DNA from: an uncultured Halobacteriovorax sp.
GTDB taxonomy: Bacteria; Bdellovibrionota; Bacteriovoracia; Bacteriovoracales; Bacteriovoracaceae
DNA length: 64,000 bases
NCBI GenBank assembly: GCA_913061265.1
Contig: CAJXVS010000004.1
Location: forward strand, 343,339 to 407,338
Reading direction: 5' to 3'
The stretch's first letter is position 1; every line of letters begins with the position of its first letter. The translations under genes and the position numbers were made by a program. This document shows, piece by piece, positions 34,963 to 44,586 of this stretch. The notes under the pieces were generated by a model. The model did not search any database, was not told the DNA's origin, and saw only the letters and a program-made list of their open reading frames with translations.

Positions 34963-36895
34963 AAGTTTTTTAGTTTTAATAATTTTCAGTTGCTTCGGAA
35001 AGGCTTATGCAAATAAGCTGTCGACGAAGCAACCCGGAGTTATTGAATCACTCGAACTACTTGTGGAATTGCAGAAAAAGCAATACAAACTTTTAAATTC
35101 TAAAGTTCGTAGAAATCCGAAAGTTCTTTCTAATATTTCAAAGCTAAAAGAGATTCACCTTCATCCGTTCTTCATGAGAAGCATCTTATTTAACAGCGAT
35201 GAGAAGTATTTAAACTTAGCTAAGAAAAACAAATGCCTCTTCTATTCACTAATAGAAAATGATCTCCTAAAAACTGCTGAAGGCCGTATTCAAAATGTGA
35301 TTGTAAATTTCACTACGACTGATGGTAAAAAAGAATCGGCTGTTCTCACAAAAAATGATTTTATAAAGCAAGTTTACAAGCTTGAATGCCCCAATAAAAA
35401 AGAGACCTCTCTTCTTTTTGATAATGAGAATTTAGTTAGTACATTAAAGAAGATCACATTGCCTGTTCCACAAACTAAGAATGATTGCGAAACAATCTTA
35501 GAGGATTGGCAAAGAAATCCATATACTCCTTATCTTTGCAGAATCCCAGAAGCCTTAAGGCTCTCAGACATTGCTCGCAAGAAACTACAGAGGACTGGGA
35601 ATACTGATTTCTCTAAAAGAAGGTATTATGTAGAGCTTATTAGAAAAGGTGAATTCTTTAAGAAAAAGATTCCTTATTTTGAGCGCTCATATTTGAATAA
35701 CCTTTGCTACGGCCTATCTAATAAAGAGAAATTCTGTCAGCCCTATATTTCTGACGATATTTGGTCGAAGGTTGTAAGTGGTGAATTTCCAGACTATCTT
35801 CTTGCCCCAAAATGTAAGGCGGCCATGAATAAAGAAGAAGTTACTAAAGCCCAGCTTAATTCATGTGCTTCTAAATTTAAGTCAGAGCCAAAGTACTGTA
35901 TCAATAAAGGAAAAGGAGATTTTAGATCGTTCTCTCCTATGCCTCATTGCGATTCAATCTCAGACTCATTAATGGTATCTCAGCTAGAAACAAATTATCA
36001 TGACTGTCCGGCTTATATCGATAATGAAGGCATGGTGAATGTTCACAGAATTATAAATCACCTAAAAGGAGCTAAGGTTAACTCAACTCCAACAACATGT
36101 GTGAACGAGACAAATCAAAATTTTGCTAATCTTCTCTTTGATTTTAATTATGAAAAAGGTTGGCCCTTAAAGCTATGCTATATGGATAAGATTGAGGATA
36201 AAGAAAGATGTGACTCTTATATTCCTGGAAATAACGAATTAGATAAGATGTCTGAAAGTAATGTGGTCGCTAACATCCTTCACCGAACTCGTGGACTTCC
36301 TAGTAATACAAAATGTGAAATCATCAGTAAGAGAAAATTCAACCCGAATTTCCTAAAATATAAAACCGGATGCTATATTGTTTATAATCCTGAGGAATGC
36401 ACGGTTCAGCAATGTCCAAAGAGGATCTTGTTTAATTTAAGAGAGATCGAGGATGTTAAATATGTAGGCAAACAAGAGTTTGATTACTTCCCTACCGACT
36501 TTAAAAAGGAAAAGTTTAGCCTCGCTAATATACTCAAAGAGACCTTTAAGCTTAAGGATTCTAAAATAAGAAACTTCACAGAGCTTATTTACTTCTTAGA
36601 TAGAAAGCCTGCCAATATAGTTCATGGTATTGGTTGTGCTGAGGATATTATCCCCCATTTTCTAAGTAAGAAGAGTTTTAACCAATGTACGCCTCTTCCG
36701 TTTATCATTGATGGATACCTTAAAGAAGGCTCTCAAGTTAAAATGGTCACTCGCCTTGCCATAGATGACATTCATTCGCCGAGGCAAATACCTTGGAATT
36801 TTATTTTCAATTCGATAGCGAGCTATAAGATTCTTCACCCACTCGATACTTGGACCCTATACGGTATTCAACAAAGGAAAGGTGACAGTGAATAA
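34928..36895 (+). CDS. Cysteine-rich exported protein of unknown function
   Basis: About 655 aa, unrecognised. It has a signal peptide (hydrophobic core about residues 12-24, ending GKAYA-N) and about two dozen Cys spread along the chain, often in local pairs (NLCYGLSNKEKFC, YNPEECTVQQC, GCAEDIIPHF...NQCTPLPF), so several disulfides are likely. The C-terminal 80 residues look best conserved (GCAEDI, CTPLPFIIDG, DDIHSPRQIPW, HPLDTWTLYG). I take the ATG at 34928, overlapping the Fe-S gene by 35 nt, because no other start precedes the signal peptide; no good ribosome site is seen. First of a three-gene overlapping operon. Confidence 0.75.
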   Translation: MWPRYWPSLFFKSFLVLIIFSCFGKAYANKLSTKQPGVIESLELLVELQKKQYKLLNSKVRRNPKVLSNISKLKEIHLHPFFMRSILFNSDEKYLNLAKKNKCLFYSLIENDLLKTAEGRIQNVIVNFTTTDGKKESAVLTKNDFIKQVYKLECPNKKETSLLFDNENLVSTLKKITLPVPQTKNDCETILEDWQRNPYTPYLCRIPEALRLSDIARKKLQRTGNTDFSKRRYYVELIRKGEFFKKKIPYFERSYLNNLCYGLSNKEKFCQPYISDDIWSKVVSGEFPDYLLAPKCKAAMNKEEVTKAQLNSCASKFKSEPKYCINKGKGDFRSFSPMPHCDSISDSLMVSQLETNYHDCPAYIDNEGMVNVHRIINHLKGAKVNSTPTTCVNETNQNFANLLFDFNYEKGWPLKLCYMDKIEDKERCDSYIPGNNELDKMSESNVVANILHRTRGLPSNTKCEIISKRKFNPNFLKYKTGCYIVYNPEECTVQQCPKRILFNLREIEDVKYVGKQEFDYFPTDFKKEKFSLANILKETFKLKDSKIRNFTELIYFLDRKPANIVHGIGCAEDIIPHFLSKKSFNQCTPLPFIIDGYLKEGSQVKMVTRLAIDDIHSPRQIPWNFIFNSIASYKILHPLDTWTLYGIQQRKGDSE

Positions 36896-37931
36896 GCTTT
36901 TAATACTTTTTTCTATAATAGCTTCTAGTGCTATGGCGAATTCGACTTTACCAGCTTTAGCGACTAAGCAAGCCACTAATAATCTTAGGTTTATTTCTTC
37001 AGATGGAAACTTTACCTATTATCAAAATAGAGACGGTAGCCTTTTGCTATCGACTAATTACAAAGTTGAAGAAATTATTAAAGGAGAACCAGGCACTCAA
37101 TACGAAGTTATTGGTACTCGATCGAGAAAGAAATTAATAGTCACCCAACAGGCCTCTTTTCATAAATTCTTAGGTGTAAGGCAACTTAAAGCAATCTTCA
37201 AGTTAGATTTTGGTGGAAAAGATACTCAAAAAATTGCCATGGGAAAGAACCCTCAACTTCATTTAGATGATAACTGGGTTTCGTTTTACCAACCCATTAC
37301 AAAAGTTATTCAATTTCTAAATTTAAGATCAAGTGCGCTCTCTTTTGAAATAAAGATTTCAAACCCCTTTAATCCCTATTTTGTTCCCTATGTGGTAATG
37401 CCAAATAACAATACGGTGATTTATACAGACCTAAATAAGTCAGGGCATTCAGGAGTCGTTTATTACGATAAGATTACCAAAAAAAACTCTGTCCTCTACA
37501 AAGGAAGTAACCCTGCAACCAAGCATGAATTATGCTTTAGTGGGGAAAACCTCTTTTTCGGAGAATTTGGAGTAAATGAATTGTACTCGGGAAGCATCAT
37601 TTCAAAGCTTAAAGCAAAAGCATTAGATTTCTCAAAGCGAGAGATTCTTTATGAATCTCGCCTTAATGATATTGGAAATATTCATTGTGAAGGTTCTCTA
37701 ATGTTCGTTAAGAACCTTTTTACCGAAAGAAAAAAACTAGCTTATGAAGTGGTTGAGTTAAACATATTGGACAAGAAGATCAAAACGATAAGTGATATCA
37801 ATTTTGCTAGCCATATTATCGACATGGACGGCGTCCTTTTAATGCCCCACCTTGGAAAGTACTATGTACTGAAAGGTAAGGGCGATTTCACTAAGAATGA
37901 TCGGTTAAAAAAACGTGAGGTGAAGCCATGA
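36888..37931 (+). CDS. Exported beta-rich protein of unknown function (possible beta-propeller)
   Basis: 347 aa with a signal peptide (VNKLLILFSIIASSAMA-N). The mature chain is a series of short beta-strand units (RFISSDGNFTYYQNRDGSLL, VIGTRSRKKLIVT, HLDDNWVSFYQP, VVMPNNNTVIYTDL, MDGVLLMPHLGKYYVL), which suggests a beta-propeller, but no repeat signature is clear enough to assign. Start chosen at the GTG at 36888, nine bases after AGGA; another GTG at 36882 is too close to it. It overlaps the Cys-rich gene by 8 nt and the next by 4 nt. Confidence 0.74.
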   Translation: MNKLLILFSIIASSAMANSTLPALATKQATNNLRFISSDGNFTYYQNRDGSLLLSTNYKVEEIIKGEPGTQYEVIGTRSRKKLIVTQQASFHKFLGVRQLKAIFKLDFGGKDTQKIAMGKNPQLHLDDNWVSFYQPITKVIQFLNLRSSALSFEIKISNPFNPYFVPYVVMPNNNTVIYTDLNKSGHSGVVYYDKITKKNSVLYKGSNPATKHELCFSGENLFFGEFGVNELYSGSIISKLKAKALDFSKREILYESRLNDIGNIHCEGSLMFVKNLFTERKKLAYEVVELNILDKKIKTISDINFASHIIDMDGVLLMPHLGKYYVLKGKGDFTKNDRLKKREVKP

Positions 37932-38818
37932 AGTATTATACTCTCTTCATTTTCCTTTACTCTTCCATTGCCTTTACAGCTGTTGAAGTCCTAATGCCAA
38001 CCGACAAGCTTCCTCGAGAGATGATCTATCTAACAGAATCAATGCAAGAGATAGATCTTAGAAATAATGAGAGATTAAAAGAGAACGAGAAGATCTTTCT
38101 AAAACTGGAAAATCTCTTTAAGAAATTAACCAAAGAAGAACTTTATTTTTTATCAAAAACGGAATTATACAAAACAGCATTAGCCTTTAAGCCACCACTT
38201 AAGGTTTCTGAAAAATTCTATTCAAAAGAGATTATCTTAGAAGTTGACGAGAAACTTAAGATAACTAAGCTTAATAGTTTTTCACATTGGCTGATTGCAG
38301 GAATTCTTAAAGATCTCAATAACCTTTTTGAGAGCAGACACTTTCCTAGTTTTATAAATGAAAGAAATAAAGGCGCATTAACCTCTGGTAAGTCTCGGTC
38401 TATTCAAAAGAAAATGAATTTTTTACTTCCATGGTTACAAAGTTTTATGAGCGAAGAGATAGCATTATTTGAATACTCTTTAAGACCTTTAATGTTAAAG
38501 ACTCTTGAAAAGGTTATTTCTAAAGGAAATTACTTATTAGACTTCTCGAAGCCCAACAAGAAAAAAGAAATTCAAAACATCAGTTACTTTTCAAAACAAA
38601 AACTAAATATAAATAGTGACGGGAAACCGAGTACTGTTGAAGAGATCCTAGATCCATTATTAAGTGGTTTAAAAAATAAAAACTTACCTATTCCCGTTGA
38701 TGACTGGATTGAAGAAGAGGACGAATTCTCAAAAGGGCTCGAGGCAACTCCAGTTCTAAAAGCTACTGGGAACACGGATGATCCCAAAAATCTCCCTACC
38801 CCTGTTGAAGAGTGGTAA
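37928..38818 (+). CDS. Exported helical protein of unknown function with short C-terminal repeats
   Basis: 296 aa. Signal peptide about 1-16 (LYSSIAFTA). The middle part is helical and charged, with a central WLIAGILKDLNNLF segment. Near the C-terminus the decapeptide-like motifs NLPIPVDDW and NLPTPVEEW occur about 43 residues apart, the second ending the protein. No family recognised. It overlaps the preceding gene by 4 nt (ATGA) and ends the three-gene unit; hisS with its own promoter follows. Confidence 0.74.
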   Translation: MKYYTLFIFLYSSIAFTAVEVLMPTDKLPREMIYLTESMQEIDLRNNERLKENEKIFLKLENLFKKLTKEELYFLSKTELYKTALAFKPPLKVSEKFYSKEIILEVDEKLKITKLNSFSHWLIAGILKDLNNLFESRHFPSFINERNKGALTSGKSRSIQKKMNFLLPWLQSFMSEEIALFEYSLRPLMLKTLEKVISKGNYLLDFSKPNKKKEIQNISYFSKQKLNINSDGKPSTVEEILDPLLSGLKNKNLPIPVDDWIEEEDEFSKGLEATPVLKATGNTDDPKNLPTPVEEW

Positions 38819-38866
38819 AAGAGATCAATTTCAATCACTTACATTGTATTTTAAACAGCGCATAAC

Positions 38867-38896
38867 TTAGACCAAGCCAATTTAATTTGCTATATT
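38867..38896 (+). promoter_or_regulatory. Promoter of hisS-valS, with leader stem-loop
   Basis: TTAGAC (-35), 18-nt spacer, TATATT (-10, 5 of 6), with an extended TGC before the -10. The transcript would start near 38903 and open almost at once with a perfect 7-bp hairpin, AAACACC/GGTGTTT at 38907-38923, before the ACAGGAG ribosome site. Confidence 0.55.
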
Positions 38897-38940
38897 CGTC
38901 CCCATTAAACACCCGAGGTGTTTGAAATCACAGGAGTTTT

Positions 38941-40248
38941 ATGAGCCTCTCTAAGAAGCCTTACAAGGGTACTAGGGATTTTTTCCCAGAAGATAAAAGA
39001 ATCAGAGATTACTTATTTCAAAAGATGAAAGAAACGGCTGATCTCTATGCCTATGAATCTTATGATGGACCTCTCTTAGAAGAAGTCGAACTCTATAAGG
39101 CAAAATCTGGTGAAGAACTTATCAATGATCAAATCTACAGCTTTCACGATCGTGGAGAAAGATTTGTAGCGATCAGGCCGGAGATGACTCCAACAGTTGC
39201 TAGAATGGTTGCGCAAGTTCATAAAGAAGTTTCAAAACCTATCCGATGGTTCTCCATACCTAACCTCTATCGTTATGAAAGACCCCAGCGAGGAAGATTA
39301 AGAGAACATTGGCAATTTAATGTAGATATCTTTGGCGCCCCTGAGACAATGGGAGAGCTTGAGATACTTCAAATTGCCGTTAGCCTAATGGAAAGTTTCG
39401 GTGCCACTTCAGAGCATTTTGAAATATTAATTAATGACCGAGAAATCGTAGACCTTATTTTTAATAAAGTTCTTAAGAGCGAAGGTGACCTTAGCTTAAA
39501 ACTTTATAAGCTCGTTGATAGATATAAAAAACTCTCAAGAGAAAAATTCAATGAGCAATTAGAACAACTTAATTTAAGTGTTGAATCTAAAGATGCCTTT
39601 TTAACTTACCTAAGCTTATCTTCAATTGATGAACTAAAGAAGTTTCTCGAATCAAACAAACTAGAGACTGAAGGCTTTAGCCTTTTTAAATTAGGTGAGC
39701 ATTTAGAGAAGCTACATATCGATGAGTTTGTTAAGTATGATCCATCGATTGTAAGAGGCCTTGATTATTATACAGGTATCGTTTTTGAGATCTTTGATAA
39801 AAACCCAGAGAACAGAAGGGCCATATGCGGCGGTGGAAGCTACGCTAATATCCTTAAGATCTTTAACGAAAACCCAATGCCTGGTGTTGGCTTTGGACTT
39901 GGCGATGTAACACTCAGAGATTTCTTAACTACCCACTCTCTTCTTCCTGATTTATCAAAACCTGTAACTAAGATATTTCTAAGTACGCAGGATGAAAAAG
40001 GTCTCCCTTATATTTTAAAGTTAGCAAAAGACTTACGTAAAGAAGGGATTTCAGTTCAAACTCACTTAGAAACTTTAAAGATGAATAAGGTATTTAATCT
40101 TGCAGAAAAGAAGGGTGCCGAGTTTGTAGGTATCTTGGGAACAAATGAAATTGAAAGTGGTGTCATACAGATTAAGAAGTTAAGTGATAAAAATCAAAAA
40201 GACATATTGATAAGTAATATTGAAGAAATAAAAGGTTTTTTAAAATGA
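38941..40248 (+). CDS. hisS: Histidyl-tRNA synthetase
   Basis: Class II aminoacyl-tRNA synthetase, 435 aa. Motif 1 region around GTRDFFPEDKRIRDYL, motif 2 FSIPNLYRYERPQRGRLREHWQFN, the histidine-A motif RGLDYYTGIVFE (about residue 270), motif 3 GGGSYANIL...PGVGFGLGD, and a C-terminal anticodon-binding alpha/beta domain. HisZ is excluded by the intact catalytic Arg and histidine motifs. Strong AGGAG before the ATG. Overlaps valS by 4 nt (ATGA). Confidence 0.96.
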   Translation: MSLSKKPYKGTRDFFPEDKRIRDYLFQKMKETADLYAYESYDGPLLEEVELYKAKSGEELINDQIYSFHDRGERFVAIRPEMTPTVARMVAQVHKEVSKPIRWFSIPNLYRYERPQRGRLREHWQFNVDIFGAPETMGELEILQIAVSLMESFGATSEHFEILINDREIVDLIFNKVLKSEGDLSLKLYKLVDRYKKLSREKFNEQLEQLNLSVESKDAFLTYLSLSSIDELKKFLESNKLETEGFSLFKLGEHLEKLHIDEFVKYDPSIVRGLDYYTGIVFEIFDKNPENRRAICGGGSYANILKIFNENPMPGVGFGLGDVTLRDFLTTHSLLPDLSKPVTKIFLSTQDEKGLPYILKLAKDLRKEGISVQTHLETLKMNKVFNLAEKKGAEFVGILGTNEIESGVIQIKKLSDKNQKDILISNIEEIKGFLK

Positions 40249-42893
40249 GTGAAATTTCAAAGACGTATTCCCCCGAAGAAGTAGAAAAAAAATGGTATAA
40301 AACTTGGGAAGAAGGAAAGTATTTTAAACCTCGTCCTGGAAAGGCCAAAGAAGGCTATTGTATAATTATGCCTCCTCCGAATGTAACCGGTAGACTTCAC
40401 GCAGGTCATGCTCTCGATATTACAACTCAGGATGCTTTAATCAGATTTAAAAGAATGAAAGGCTTTGAGGCCTTATGGCTTCCTGGAATGGATCACGCCG
40501 GTATCGCCACTCAAAATGTTGTCGAACGAATGATCTCAAAAGAAGAAGGAAAGACTAGGCATGATTATGGCCGTGAAAAGTTCATTGAAAAAATTTGGCA
40601 ATGGAAAGAAGAGTACGGCGGAGTTATTGCAAAACAACAAAGATCTATGGGTGCTAGTCCTGATTGGGATTACTCCATGTTTACCATGGATAAAGAGCCC
40701 AACCAAGCGGTAAGAAAAGTTTTTGTAGATCTTTTTAATGAGGGTCTTATTTACCAAAGTGACTATATTATAAACTGGGATCCAGTATTAGGTTCTGCCA
40801 TTTCAGATGCAGAAGTTGAACACGTAGAAGTAAATGGAAATTTTTATCATATTAATTATAAGATCAAAGACTCTGATGAAATCTTAGAAATCGCAACAAC
40901 TCGTCCAGAAACTCTTTTAGGTGATACGGCAGTATCGGTTCACCCAGAAGATGAAAGATTTAAACATCTAATAGGAAAAGTGGCTATCGTTCCCATTTGT
41001 AATAGAGAAGTTCCTATCCTCGGGGATGACTACGTTGATATTGAAAAAGGAACGGGCTGCCTTAAGGTAACACCTGGCCATGATTTTAATGATTTTGAAA
41101 TTGGAAAAAGACATAACCTACCCATTATAAACCTCCTAAATGGCGATGGTACTTTAAATGATAAAGGTCTTGAGTGGAAAGGCCTGACATCAAAAGAAGC
41201 TCGTAAAAAGATAGTCAAAAAACTCGATGAACTAGGACAGCTTAAAGAAGTTAAGCCTCATGTTCACCAAGTTGGGCATGGAGATAGATCGAAAGCTGTT
41301 ATTGAACCTTTAGTTTCAAAGCAATGGTTCTTAAATGTTCAAGACATGGCCGCTGAATCAGTAAAAGCCGTTGAGGATGATACGACTAAGTTTTATCCAA
41401 AAGGCTGGGAAAACACCTATTTTAGCTGGCTAAGAGAGCCTAGAAATTGGTGTATAAGTAGACAGCTTTGGTGGGGCCATCAAATTCCTGTTTTTTATTG
41501 TGGTTCTTGTGATCACAAATGGGCCGATGAAGGAGAACCTACAACTTGTTCAAAATGTAGTTCATCTGAAGTTAAACAAGACCCAGATGTTCTCGACACT
41601 TGGTTCAGTTCTGCTCTTTGGCCTATGTCTACACTGGGCTGGCCAAATAAAGAGCTTATGAAAGAAAAGAAATTTGATACTTTTTTTCCAACATCTGTTT
41701 TAGTCACCGGCTTCGATATTATCTTCTTTTGGGTTGCACGAATGATGATGATGGGACAAAAATTCACAAAGATGGTTCCCTTTAAGAAAGTCTATATTCA
41801 CGCCATTGTTAGAGATAAGCTCGGTAGAAAGATGAGTAAATCCTTAGACAATGGGATAGATCCTTTAGATATGGTCGCTGAATACGGTGCGGATGCCTTT
41901 AGATTCACATTGGCAGCAGGTAGTGGATACAACCGAGGACTTAACCTAGATCCTGAAAGAATTGGGGGATACAGAAACTTTATCAATAAGATTTGGAATG
42001 CCTATAGATTCATCTCACCTCACCTCGAAAATGCAAAGAGTGAACTTCCAAAAGAATTAGATCATCATGAACGCTGGATTATTGGAGAGCTGAATGCAGT
42101 CTCTAAAGTCATGAATGAATCCATGGAAGAGTTTAGATACGATGATTCTTGTTCTGCAATTTATCAGTTTGTTTATGATAAATTTTGCTCATGGTTTATC
42201 GAACTATCTAAAACAACGCTAGAAAGTGAAAATGAAGAAGAAAAGATAAGAAGAGCGACTGTCTTGAAATACGTTTTCAGAAAGGTCGTTGCCCTTCTTC
42301 ATCCAATGATCCCTTTTATAACTGAAGAACTTTGGACATTTCTAAAAGAAGAAGATGAGCCTTTGTTAATAATACAAGACTACCCCGAGTTCGATCCGAA
42401 TATAGATTTTTCAAAAGATCAGGAAATGATGGAAAAATTCATGGAGACAGTAACAGCTGTTCGAAATCTAAGGGCCAGTGTAAATATCAAACCGAAAGAG
42501 CTAGTTAACTTTGAACTCTTTGCAGATCAAGAGCTTATAGATTACTACAAAGAGCAGTTTGCTTGTCTATCTGATCTCGGAAAGGCTGAGTCTCCTAAGA
42601 TTCTTAAAAGAAGTGATGCAAAACCAGGTAAGTCAGTCATGAAGGCAACGACTCACACGGAAGTTTTTCTCCCTCTTGAAGGAGTTATCGACTTAGAAGA
42701 ACAAATCAAACGACTTGAAAAAGATTTAGCAAAGACTGAGAAAGAATTTAGTAAATATGACAAGAAGCTAAATAATCAAAAGTTTATGGATAATGCCCCT
42801 GAAGAAGTAAGGGCCGAGGTTTCCAGCAATGCTGAAGAACTTGGAAAAAAAATTACCGCTATAAACGAAAGTTTAAAGAACTTTAAATCATAA
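40245..42893 (+). CDS. valS: Valyl-tRNA synthetase
   Basis: Class I aminoacyl-tRNA synthetase, 882 aa. PPPNVTGRLHAGHALD carries the HIGH motif as HAGH (about residue 48), the editing domain follows with TTRPETLLGDTAV, then GRKMSKSLDNGIDPLD (KMSKS, about 527). A pair of zinc-ribbon-type Cys groups (CGSCDHKW and CSKCSSSE, about 430) is present. C-terminal coiled-coil arm typical of ValRS at about 815-880. Translationally coupled to hisS and ends 6 nt past the convergent glycosyltransferase stop. Confidence 0.97.
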   Translation: MSEISKTYSPEEVEKKWYKTWEEGKYFKPRPGKAKEGYCIIMPPPNVTGRLHAGHALDITTQDALIRFKRMKGFEALWLPGMDHAGIATQNVVERMISKEEGKTRHDYGREKFIEKIWQWKEEYGGVIAKQQRSMGASPDWDYSMFTMDKEPNQAVRKVFVDLFNEGLIYQSDYIINWDPVLGSAISDAEVEHVEVNGNFYHINYKIKDSDEILEIATTRPETLLGDTAVSVHPEDERFKHLIGKVAIVPICNREVPILGDDYVDIEKGTGCLKVTPGHDFNDFEIGKRHNLPIINLLNGDGTLNDKGLEWKGLTSKEARKKIVKKLDELGQLKEVKPHVHQVGHGDRSKAVIEPLVSKQWFLNVQDMAAESVKAVEDDTTKFYPKGWENTYFSWLREPRNWCISRQLWWGHQIPVFYCGSCDHKWADEGEPTTCSKCSSSEVKQDPDVLDTWFSSALWPMSTLGWPNKELMKEKKFDTFFPTSVLVTGFDIIFFWVARMMMMGQKFTKMVPFKKVYIHAIVRDKLGRKMSKSLDNGIDPLDMVAEYGADAFRFTLAAGSGYNRGLNLDPERIGGYRNFINKIWNAYRFISPHLENAKSELPKELDHHERWIIGELNAVSKVMNESMEEFRYDDSCSAIYQFVYDKFCSWFIELSKTTLESENEEEKIRRATVLKYVFRKVVALLHPMIPFITEELWTFLKEEDEPLLIIQDYPEFDPNIDFSKDQEMMEKFMETVTAVRNLRASVNIKPKELVNFELFADQELIDYYKEQFACLSDLGKAESPKILKRSDAKPGKSVMKATTHTEVFLPLEGVIDLEEQIKRLEKDLAKTEKEFSKYDKKLNNQKFMDNAPEEVRAEVSSNAEELGKKITAINESLKNFKS

Positions 42894-43877
42894 TCCGTGG
42901 ATCTGATAAAAGATATTAACTAGCTTATCGACAGTACCGATAGGCTGGCTACTATCTGGTGCAATCCACTTATTCGGGATTCCCTCTTTCCATTCAATCA
43001 ATATAGGAGTTTTTTGGAAATGTTCCATAAAGGGAATGTCCGTCGCCTTTGAGACTAAACAGTAAGTATCTAGCCCTAAGTAATTAGCGAAACAAGTCCA
43101 AATAAGATTTTCCGTTATATAAATCTTTGAATGAAGGAGGAGCTTCATAAAGAACTCATCAGTTCCAGTCCTTAATTCATACTTATTTTCAGTATCGAGT
43201 TTTTTTAGAAAAGCCTCAGTCTCCAAAAGAACTTCTTCTCCTAGCTTAGGCTCAAACCAAACAACAAAGTGCTGATCATCAAAGAAGCGAAAGAAGTCAT
43301 TCCAAAATTCTTTTTGTTCCAGAAGATCATTTGCATGAATCAAGAAGTAAGGAGGAAGGTTTATGAGCTCTTCCGGATTCTTCTCCATTTGCTTAGCGAC
43401 TTTTTCAACACCAATAACCTTCTTATCACTCAGGGAGACCTCTAAGAAATTCTCTAAAAGACCTAGATATTTTCTATCAGGACGGTATGAATCAATGGGC
43501 TCTACTCTATGTGTTAATAAAAACTTATGAATACCATTTTCAAAGCCAACTCTATTCTTGGCCTTAAACGAAAAGCCTAAGAAGCAACTTTTCATGGTTC
43601 CTTCTAAATCTAAAAAGAGATCGACATTAATGATCTCATTTTTATTGACCGCATACTTATGGATACTCGGTAAACTCAATTCCTTATCGTCGTATTCAAA
43701 GCATTCGATACCAAAAGCAAAGGATTGATAATATTTTTCAGAATCTTTTGGAATAATTACCTGTATCTGAGCATCCGGATAAGTCTCATGTAAAACATGA
43801 AAGAATGGAATCGTTGCAGTAAGTTCTGTCGATTCCTTAGGAGCAAAAATTAAGATCTTAGATATTTCAGTTTTCAT
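42888..43877 (-). CDS. Glycosyltransferase family 9-like protein (heptosyltransferase-like)
   Basis: 329 aa. The opening KILIFAPKESTELTATIPFFHVLHETYP corresponds to the GT9 N-terminal Rossmann strand and first helix, and the C-terminal domain shows ILIHANDLLEQKEFW and a nucleotide-side region near LIWTCFANYLGLDTYCLV. The catalytic Asp and HxG motifs of true ADP-heptosyltransferases are not obvious, so substrate is open; a role in LPS core is plausible. Start set at the ATG at 43877, overlapping the EI24 gene stop by 11 nt, rather than the upstream one inside that gene. Confidence 0.7.
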   Translation of the reverse strand: MKTEISKILIFAPKESTELTATIPFFHVLHETYPDAQIQVIIPKDSEKYYQSFAFGIECFEYDDKELSLPSIHKYAVNKNEIINVDLFLDLEGTMKSCFLGFSFKAKNRVGFENGIHKFLLTHRVEPIDSYRPDRKYLGLLENFLEVSLSDKKVIGVEKVAKQMEKNPEELINLPPYFLIHANDLLEQKEFWNDFFRFFDDQHFVVWFEPKLGEEVLLETEAFLKKLDTENKYELRTGTDEFFMKLLLHSKIYITENLIWTCFANYLGLDTYCLVSKATDIPFMEHFQKTPILIEWKEGIPNKWIAPDSSQPIGTVDKLVNIFYQIHGL

Positions 43878-44586
43878 TTTTAATTTGTAAGACAGTAAAA
43901 TAAACAACTGCAAAAGGTAAGGTGAATAAGTTAACGACAGGTATAGCGATTAGTCCGATAAAAATACTTCCTGAGATAGTATAGCCTATAAAGGAATTCC
44001 TCATATCCGAAACGCATTCGCCAAACTTTTTATTTTTCCGAGACCAAGTATAGTCCACAAAGCTTACAGATAAAAGTAATGCGCTTAAGATGAAAGATAC
44101 CGGCGCTAATACAGGGATAAAGTTTAAAACTAAGGCAATGATTGTCATCGTTAAAATAAAGCTGACCTTCTTAAGCTCATTTACGAGCGTAAAACCTATC
44201 CTTTTAAATAACCTAGAAAGTGACTTATCAATTGATTCAGGGACTTCTCCCAGTAGATTCTTCTCTGTTCTGTTACTTATAATATCATTAAACGGAGATG
44301 CTATTAAAGAGACGATCATGACAAAGGTCCATGAAACAGCAAAATACATAACAACGCTAAGCGTGGCAGTAATAAGGTAACCTATAAATTTCCCAAGCCC
44401 GTCAGAAGAAATCTTTGCAACAACTAGCCCATTTATCCAATCTAAGAAGTCTGTAAAGATTAACTGACCTAAGAAGTAGTATAAAAGAACGCCGACCAGA
44501 ATAGGAACAAGACTAAACAAGATTATGATCTTATCTTTCATCATAATTGATAATGAAACACCAAAGCTTGAAAAAATATTTTTCAC
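43867..44586 (-). CDS. EI24 (CysZ-like) family membrane protein
   Basis: 239-aa inner-membrane protein with about four to five hydrophobic segments. The SLIASPFNDIISNRTEK stretch near residue 80 and the repeated FIPVLAPVSFIL pattern are those of EI24/CysZ proteins; CysZ transports sulfate, but members outside cys operons have no known substrate and no cys gene is near. I prefer the GTG at 44586, in a GTGA overlap with the DUF309 gene and five bases after GGGAG, over the ATG at 44598. Confidence 0.8.
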   Translation of the reverse strand: MKNIFSSFGVSLSIMMKDKIIILFSLVPILVGVLLYYFLGQLIFTDFLDWINGLVVAKISSDGLGKFIGYLITATLSVVMYFAVSWTFVMIVSLIASPFNDIISNRTEKNLLGEVPESIDKSLSRLFKRIGFTLVNELKKVSFILTMTIIALVLNFIPVLAPVSFILSALLLSVSFVDYTWSRKNKKFGECVSDMRNSFIGYTISGSIFIGLIAIPVVNLFTLPFAVVYFTVLQIKNEN

